This document shows positions 40,335 through 44,700 of a DNA stretch of 44,700 nucleotides, piece after piece. Position 1 is the stretch's first letter; every line of letters begins with the position of its first letter. The DNA comes from a virus, in IMG/VR virus record IMGVR_UViG_3300013100_000005, positions 1 to 44,700 of that record. One strand, given 5' to 3'. The position numbers and the translations under genes are program-made. A model generated the notes under the pieces. That model did no database searches. It had not been told where the DNA came from and saw only the letters and a program-made list of their open reading frames with translations.

Positions 40335-40565
40335 ATGAAAACTATTACAACAGAAATGTTTTTCGATTATTTAGAAAGCTTGGATTTGTTCAGGTGGAAA
40401 ATAGTAGAAAATGAAAACGGCATGGAGGCTATAATTGGACAAGGCACTAAACCGAACTTAGAAAATTTTACACAGGTGCAAAGACAAAAGGATGGTACTT
40501 TTTGGGTAAGACTTTCTAATTCAGATTATTTCAACAACTCTATAACGAAAGGATTTTTTAATTAA
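40335..40565 (+). CDS. Small hypothetical protein
   Basis: 76 residues from ATG 40335, 18 bases after the hairpin; a TTG three codons upstream (40326) is in frame but less likely. Helical N-terminus, beta-rich C-terminus ending ITKGFFN. First gene of the operon behind promoter 40287. Function unknown. Confidence 0.7.
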   Translation: MKTITTEMFFDYLESLDLFRWKIVENENGMEAIIGQGTKPNLENFTQVQRQKDGTFWVRLSNSDYFNNSITKGFFN

Positions 40566-40574
40566 TTTTCAATT

Positions 40575-40748
40575 ATGAGCAAGAAGTTTAACAAATCAGA
40601 ATTGGCAGATAAATACAAACAAGGTCATACCGGTAAAGCGGCAAGCCGTACAGGTTGGTATAAATACGGTTCAATGAAAGGAGTTGCAAAAGACCCTTTT
40701 GAATTTGCAAATTCAAGTCAATACGCAAAAATGAAGCGCAAAAAATAG
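40575..40748 (+). CDS. Small basic hypothetical protein
   Basis: 57 residues, very basic (MSKKFNKSELADKYKQGHTG, SSQYAKMKRKK). A DNA- or RNA-binding role is likely by composition only. Nine bases after the previous stop; a hairpin terminator follows. Confidence 0.6.
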   Translation: MSKKFNKSELADKYKQGHTGKAASRTGWYKYGSMKGVAKDPFEFANSSQYAKMKRKK

Positions 40749-40772
40749 CGTCCCGCTTTGATACGGCAACCG

Positions 40773-40797
40773 CCCCGCTCCGAAAGTTGCGGGGTTT
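40773..40797 (+). terminator. Terminator overlapping the next promoter
   Basis: CCCCGC at 40773-40778 pairs with GCGGGG at 40789-40794, followed by TTTG. The short T-run doubles as the -33 box of promoter 40824. Confidence 0.6.
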
Positions 40798-40824
40798 GTC
40801 GGTACTAACCTTTTAATAAATTTG
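40795..40824 (+). promoter_or_regulatory. Promoter P40824
   Basis: TTTG at 40795-40798, an 18-base spacer and TAAATTTG at 40817-40824. The expected start falls on the ATG ATG at 40827-40832, so the message would be leaderless. Confidence 0.7.
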
Positions 40825-40826
40825 AT

Positions 40827-40928
40827 ATGATGACATTTTTAATTATTTACGGTATTGTTGTGGTTATTGGAATTACAACAATGATTGTTTCGGTTGCTAA
40901 CGCAGAGTATGCGCCCGACGACTTTTAA
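40827..40928 (+). CDS. Tiny single-span membrane protein
   Basis: 33 residues: MMTFLIIYGIVVVIGITTMI followed by VSVANAEYAPDDF. One hydrophobic span and a short acidic end. Two in-frame ATGs make the exact start uncertain. A dedicated promoter and a terminator after it support a real gene despite its size. Function unknown. Confidence 0.55.
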   Translation: MMTFLIIYGIVVVIGITTMIVSVANAEYAPDDF

Positions 40929-40945
40929 AGAAAACGATTAGCATT

Positions 40946-40977
40946 AAGCGCAACGCCAAACCCGGCTTGCGCTTTTT
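40946..40977 (+). terminator. Terminator after the tiny membrane gene
   Basis: AAGCGCAA at 40946-40953 pairs with TTGCGCTT at 40967-40974, then TTT; a GCC/GGC pair can extend the inner loop. The next gene has no visible promoter, so some readthrough is likely. Confidence 0.85.
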
Positions 40978-41009
40978 GGGTGCCGGGCTATTCAACCGGT
41001 CAAATAAAA

Positions 41010-41591
41010 ATGAGCATTGGAACGTTAACCCCTTTCGATTATGATTTAATTGCAATGATCGAAAACATTACAAAAAACAAAGTAACTACGTATTTAGAGG
41101 AGGGTTATATTAGATTAGAATTTTCTGTTTTGGCATTTGAAGAGAAATTTGTTAATGCAATCAAAGATGCCGTTGCCGGCCGAATTGGAGACAAATTTAT
41201 TGGGTTCGAGATTGAGGACGAACACCAAAACGAAATTGTTGTTTCTAGTATTGCCAAAGTTCGTTTTGATAGCGACCCGGAACAATGGCCGACACAAATT
41301 AAATACGAATTAACCGAACCAATAAGCGTTGACAATTCAACATTTGCCAGGAAAGCAAAAGAGGTTGAAGCGGTTTTGTTTGGTCGTGACAATATCGAAA
41401 GGATTTTGGAGTTTACCGGCGGCGGTACCTTAACAATTCCCGTTGCGCTGCATGAGCCGGCAACGTATGAGTTCCCAACCGAAAACGGCGTATTGATGAC
41501 AGTTAAGGAGGGATTTTATATTGTTAAGGAAAAAACGCATTTTTACCTTTTGAGCAAAAAGGATTTTGAAATTGATTTTGAGCGTAAATAA
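41010..41591 (+). CDS. Hypothetical protein with phage GxYIV-type C-terminal domain
   Basis: 193 residues from ATG 41010, preceded by an A-rich leader; a GTG at 40980 would start inside the terminator region. N-terminal domain (1-100) is alpha/beta. The C-terminal part (about 115-193: KAKEVEAVLFGRDNIERILE, then VKEGFYIVKEKTHFYLLSKK) resembles a domain seen in many phage accessory proteins (veAv.f...N...i.eF...v..G.yIv). Its role is unknown. First gene of a run reaching to 1100. Confidence 0.65.
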   Translation: MSIGTLTPFDYDLIAMIENITKNKVTTYLEEGYIRLEFSVLAFEEKFVNAIKDAVAGRIGDKFIGFEIEDEHQNEIVVSSIAKVRFDSDPEQWPTQIKYELTEPISVDNSTFARKAKEVEAVLFGRDNIERILEFTGGGTLTIPVALHEPATYEFPTENGVLMTVKEGFYIVKEKTHFYLLSKKDFEIDFERK

Positions 41592-41608
41592 TTAATCCAT
41601 AAATAAAA

Positions 41609-42187
41609 ATGAGACCTATTACATTTCCCCAGGTTACCGACCAGGTAGCAAAAGACCAACCCGAATACATCACATTACCGGCGTATTACGGACAGTTGGG
41701 CGAACACCCAGGACAAACCGGTTTAGTTACTTGTTTCGAGTTAACGCCGGAAGAGATCGACAACGTTGTTAAGTTTGGTAAAATTTGGCATACGCAATTA
41801 ACTTTCGGCCATGCAATGCAACCAATTATGCTTGTTGCTGCAAACGACTTTTTTAATTTGGAAAGCGACAAGGAACCGGCAACCACTAAGTTGGATTTGC
41901 GAAACCTTGAAAGCATACGTTTTGAATGGTCGAAAAAAACATTTCCAGGTGCAACAACTCAAAGTGCTTTAGAGCATTTAAAAGACGAGATTAAAGAGAT
42001 TGAGGCCGACCCATCGGATGTTGTGGAATATGCGGACGCACTAATGTTGTTAATGGAAGCGGCCGCCCGAAACCAAATTACAGTCGATCAAATTTTGGTT
42101 GCATTCCAGGAAAAGCACCAAAAGAATACGACACGTAAGTGGGTGCAAAATGGTAACGGTTCATATTATCACATTAAGGAGGTTTAA
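41609..42187 (+). CDS. MazG-like pyrophosphohydrolase fused to a phage accessory domain
   Basis: 192 residues. The C-terminal half is a MazG-like/DUF550 fold: FEWSKKTFPGATTQSALEHL, E127-x-x-E130 and E140-x-x-D143 (metal-binding acids), then KHQKNTTRKWVQNGNGSYYH. These enzymes hydrolyse (d)NTPs to monophosphates, and the relatives act on dATP/dGTP or alarmones. The N-terminal 85 residues (YITLPAYYGQL, GLVTCFELTPEEIDNVVKFG, LTFGHAMQPIML) match a separate small phage domain. No PurZ-like gene was found, so a diaminopurine pathway is not supported. Confidence 0.75.
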   Translation: MRPITFPQVTDQVAKDQPEYITLPAYYGQLGEHPGQTGLVTCFELTPEEIDNVVKFGKIWHTQLTFGHAMQPIMLVAANDFFNLESDKEPATTKLDLRNLESIRFEWSKKTFPGATTQSALEHLKDEIKEIEADPSDVVEYADALMLLMEAAARNQITVDQILVAFQEKHQKNTTRKWVQNGNGSYYHIKEV

Positions 42188-42189
42188 AT

Positions 42190-42549
42190 ATGAATGAGGA
42201 TAGAATAATTGGCGGCCTTTGGGTTGTTTGCTTTTTTATTGTGGTTTATTTACTCCTTTTGCTTTGGAAAGCATTTATAAAATTAAGTTATGATTACCCG
42301 GCAACCAATCAAAGTTGGAGGGTTGGAGATTTTCGGCATTACTTCGATGGTTTACCCGACGATATGCCCGTTATTCTTTTGGATGTTTCAACGGATGACG
42401 AGGATTGTAATTACCACTTTACTAACGAAGAGATCGAAATAAACGACTATTATATTTTAGGAAGTGACGACGCATTGGAGGGAATACCCGCAGGTAAAGC
42501 GGTTTATTTACACTTCGATAATCGTTTGAATGAAAACCCAATAAATTAA
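42190..42549 (+). CDS. Membrane-anchored acidic protein
   Basis: 119 residues: one N-terminal span (GLWVVCFFIVVYLLLLLWKA) followed by a soluble acidic domain (VSTDDEDCNYHFTNEEIEIN). Begins two bases after the MazG gene. Function unknown. Confidence 0.65.
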   Translation: MNEDRIIGGLWVVCFFIVVYLLLLLWKAFIKLSYDYPATNQSWRVGDFRHYFDGLPDDMPVILLDVSTDDEDCNYHFTNEEIEINDYYILGSDDALEGIPAGKAVYLHFDNRLNENPIN

Positions 42550-42553
42550 TCTT

Positions 42554-42760
42554 ATGTGCTGCATTAAAAAGAAACGCCGGGTTAGGTATAAAAAACGGCA
42601 TAGTGCCGGCGTTGCAATCGAATACGGTTGGTTTGTCGATTACGGGTTGGATGTTATAGAAACCAACGAAACAATCGTTAGTTATACCGTTGCCATTATT
42701 GAGAATGAGCGAAACGGCATCGAATTGGTAAACGTTAACGATGTTGAATTTGTACCGTAA
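42554..42760 (+). CDS. Small basic hypothetical protein
   Basis: 68 residues beginning MCCIKKKRRVRYKKRHSAGV: a strongly basic N-terminus with a vicinal Cys pair, then a beta-rich domain. It might bind nucleic acid. TAATG overlap with the next gene. Confidence 0.6.
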   Translation: MCCIKKKRRVRYKKRHSAGVAIEYGWFVDYGLDVIETNETIVSYTVAIIENERNGIELVNVNDVEFVP

Positions 42761-42951
42761 TGGTTGTGTTTGCGGAGTGGATGAAAAAGGGCGCATTGGT
42801 AAGTGTTTTTGATAAACACGGAGTTATTACCAGGGTTGAAACCGCAAGGGTTGACGGGATAAAAAACGCAAAATTTATTTATGTAATGTTGGCCGGGGGT
42901 AGGTTTTCAAACCCATATTACCCGGCCGACGTTAAGCCAATCAAAAAATAA
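42760..42951 (+). CDS. Small hypothetical protein
   Basis: 63 residues, beta-rich (GALVSVFDKHGVITRVETAR) with a GGRFSNPYYPADV ending, like a small barrel. Coupled to both neighbours by one-base overlaps. Function unknown. Confidence 0.55.
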   Translation: MVVFAEWMKKGALVSVFDKHGVITRVETARVDGIKNAKFIYVMLAGGRFSNPYYPADVKPIKK

Positions 42952-43394
42952 TGGAATTGGATTTAAAAGAATGGTTTGTTTGGTTTTGGGAGGGTAAGGA
43001 AGCCAAACCGGTTTTAATATCAGACGAAAAGGTTAAACAGAATTACCCGGAATTATTATTTAGGCACAAAGACAAAGAATTTAAAGTTGAGTTTTACAAT
43101 AAGTCCGACTTTGCGGCCGCCCGGGATTCCGGCATTTATGTTGAGGTTATAGTGTCGCCAAAAAGTAGTCCCAGGATAAAAGCCCGGATTGCTCATAAAA
43201 GAACCGGCCAAACAGAATTGACCATTAAAGAGGCTTTGGAGAAATTGGATTTAGTGCATTGGTATTTTATCCACCGAGGTAAACAATTGAGTAAGGAGCA
43301 AACAAAATTGCTTTTAGAGTGGGCGGATTTCATGGATATACCCACGACTAAAGGAATTGAAAAAACAGATATTGACGATTTAATAAAACTTTAA
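42951..43394 (+). CDS. Hypothetical protein
   Basis: 147 residues, Trp- and Lys/Glu-rich (WFVWFWEGKEAKP). Alpha/beta N-terminal part and helical C-terminus ending TDIDDLIKL. No family recognised. Confidence 0.65.
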   Translation: MELDLKEWFVWFWEGKEAKPVLISDEKVKQNYPELLFRHKDKEFKVEFYNKSDFAAARDSGIYVEVIVSPKSSPRIKARIAHKRTGQTELTIKEALEKLDLVHWYFIHRGKQLSKEQTKLLLEWADFMDIPTTKGIEKTDIDDLIKL

Positions 43395-43397
43395 AAA

Positions 43398-43637
43398 ATG
43401 AGAAAATTAATTTTAGTAATGCTTTTGATTTCCGCATTTGGAGCAAAAGCCCAAACCGTGCTTTACCAGGTTAAAAAGCAAGTAACCATTGAAACCAGGG
43501 ATTTCGAGATTATCAAATTGGTAAATTCCCCCAGGTGGTTTAAAACAAAATCCGGCATTTACCGGGTGTCGATCAAATTAAAAGATCGTGCGGAGGTTGA
43601 GAATAAAATATTGTATTACCTAAATAGAAAAAAGTAA
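43398..43637 (+). CDS. Secreted or periplasmic hypothetical protein
   Basis: 79 residues with an N-terminal signal peptide (MRKLILVMLLISAFGAKAQT; cleavage expected after AKA) and a basic mature part of about 60 residues. A second exported phage protein beside the lipoprotein at 27481. Its stop overlaps the start of the TOPRIM gene by one base. Role unknown. Confidence 0.65.
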   Translation: MRKLILVMLLISAFGAKAQTVLYQVKKQVTIETRDFEIIKLVNSPRWFKTKSGIYRVSIKLKDRAEVENKILYYLNRKK

Positions 43638-44671
43638 TGGCTTGGATATTAATAACAAAGGACAACATGCCGCAAACCGAATGTATCGGGGCAATCCTTA
43701 ATTCAAAAGGTAAATCTAAAAAGCAAAGCACCGGTTTAATGAATTACGACCCGGAAACCGAACAATATTCAATAAACGGCCTTGTCGGTATTACTCATTT
43801 TGATATGGATATTTACAACCGGGATTGGATAATTGAAAACTCAATAAGTGTAATTACACGGTATAGAAAAGGAGAGTTAACGTTGAGGGCTTTGCATTAC
43901 CAATTGGTTGGTCGTGGAATGTTTAATACAATGCAGCATTACAAAAGGGTTGTTTCTGCTATGGAGGTTGCCAGGTGGAGCGGCGATGTTGCGTTTGATA
44001 CGTTTACGGATTTAGAACGAACAATGGCCAACAAAACCAGGGCGGACGAAACGGATTTGGACGAATCAATTGAGGAGGCAAAAGATTCAATTCGTCTTTG
44101 GATGAATTATTATGCTCGCAATAGATGGGAAAACCAACCAATATACCCGGAAATATTTATTGAGAAAAAAGCGTTGCAAATGATGTTTCAAAACACGGCG
44201 GACAGAAACGACATTGCATTGGGTGCCGTTAAGGGTTACCCGTCGTTAACTTTTCTTTATGAGGCATCAAACAGGTTTAAGGAAATGAACCGGAGGGGTA
44301 AAAAATGTGTTATCCTTTATTTCGGAGATTACGACCCGAGCGGGGAGGATATACCACGAAGCATTGAAGAGAACATAAACCGCATGGGTGGTAATGTAGA
44401 GGTTCGAAGATTTGCGTTGTTTGAACACCAGGTTTTGGAGTGGAATTTGCCACCGGCACCAACAAAGGACACGGATAGCCGAACGGCCAATTGGGACGGA
44501 TTGGGGCAAGTAGAGTTGGATGCAGTAGATAGGGATGTTTTACAGGAACTTACCCAAAGCGCAATTGATAGTGTTTTTGACGTGGATTTGCATAACGATT
44601 TGTTAGCCCAGGAAGAGGACGAAAAAATTGAGTATGTAAAACAATTAAAAGAATACATTAACGAATTATAA
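43637..44671 (+). CDS. TOPRIM protein related to topoisomerase VI A / Spo11
   Basis: 344 residues. The C-terminal half has a TOPRIM fold: IFIEKKAL with Glu176, and ILYFGDYDPSGEDI with Asp231 and Asp233, the DxD-P-S-G form of Topo VI-A and Spo11. The N-terminal part has TLRALHYQLVGRG with Tyr88, where Topo VI-A/Spo11 carry the catalytic Tyr in R-x-x-Y-Y; here it is H-Y. So the protein may still cut DNA, bind it, or have lost activity. Standard Topo VI needs a B subunit, and none is seen. The gene ends the operon before the TrpF-like gene across the circle join. Confidence 0.75.
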   Translation: MAWILITKDNMPQTECIGAILNSKGKSKKQSTGLMNYDPETEQYSINGLVGITHFDMDIYNRDWIIENSISVITRYRKGELTLRALHYQLVGRGMFNTMQHYKRVVSAMEVARWSGDVAFDTFTDLERTMANKTRADETDLDESIEEAKDSIRLWMNYYARNRWENQPIYPEIFIEKKALQMMFQNTADRNDIALGAVKGYPSLTFLYEASNRFKEMNRRGKKCVILYFGDYDPSGEDIPRSIEENINRMGGNVEVRRFALFEHQVLEWNLPPAPTKDTDSRTANWDGLGQVELDAVDRDVLQELTQSAIDSVFDVDLHNDLLAQEEDEKIEYVKQLKEYINEL

Positions 44672-44700
44672 AACCCAATAAAATGATTACAGTAGTAACA
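44578..44700. repeat. Terminal direct repeat, second copy
   Basis: Identical to bases 1-123. The window ends 18 bases into the TrpF-like gene (ATG at 44683, equal to 106). Confidence 0.95.

Noticed and set aside
41609-42187. Diaminopurine (Z-genome) pathway suggested by the MazG-like enzyme
   Set aside because: No PurZ, DatZ or matching polymerase was recognised in the window.
1-44700. CRISPR arrays, tRNA genes, insertion sequences, integrase
   Set aside because: No repeat-spacer arrays, tRNA-like T-arm sequences, transposase motifs or tyrosine/serine recombinase motifs were seen on reading both strands. No search tool was used.

Overview
The window is an essentially complete bacteriophage genome, most likely a siphovirus infecting a member of the Bacteroidota. 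Three things point to that host group: promoters fit the Bacteroidota consensus (TTG/TTTG, about 18-19 bases, TAnnTTTG); genes start behind A-rich leaders without Shine-Dalgarno sequences; and the only lipoprotein has a Bacteroidota-like Cys-Glu-Lys-Lys start. The first 123 bases are identical to the last 123 (position 1 = 44578), so the unique sequence is 44,577 bp and closes into a circle. Almost everything is coded on the + strand; the one exception I support is a 58-residue gene at 1141-1317. I saw no integrase, partition gene, DNA polymerase, RNA polymerase or tRNA. Two small HTH regulators are present, but nothing shows lysogeny.

Layout. 1-1100: end of a TOPRIM (Topo VI-A/Spo11-like) gene, a TrpF-like TIM barrel gene and a small gene, closed by a terminator. 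1141-1317: the lone minus-strand gene. 1613-6400: packaging region with a terminase small subunit candidate, about nine small accessory genes with their own promoter and an XRE regulator, then the large terminase. 6509-24629: virion genes in classical order (structural protein, portal, scaffold-like, major capsid, connector/neck genes, tail chaperone-like, 1270-residue tape measure, tail tip proteins, and a tail protein with an SGNH esterase domain). 24707-26552: lysis region (two membrane-anchored proteins and an NlpC/P60-type endolysin with a peptidoglycan-binding domain). 26852-28446: a small operon with a lipoprotein. 28669-40235: DNA metabolism (zinc ribbon protein, HTH regulator, Cas4/RecB-like nuclease, winged-helix replication protein, RuvC-like resolvase, SbcC-like ATPase, DnaQ-like exonuclease, HNH protein, SSB, ASCH protein). 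40335-44671: small genes, a MazG-like pyrophosphohydrolase fusion, a secreted protein and the TOPRIM protein.

Regulation appears to come in two classes. Five promoters of the accessory and DNA-metabolism operons carry a dyad (TTAC-TTTTG-GTAA or a variant), followed by a GC-rich hairpin of fixed design. Two more copies of that hairpin sit between genes without a visible promoter. All seven end 18-23 bases before the start codon, which suggests a role at translation initiation. The packaging and virion genes lack this hairpin and instead carry a GCAATGGGTYAGC leader element. The + strand also carries about 125 copies of CCAGG, and I found no CCTGG, a strong strand asymmetry that suggests a Chi-like or other polar motif.

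Functions are read from motifs alone, without database searches. Many small genes remain unassigned.
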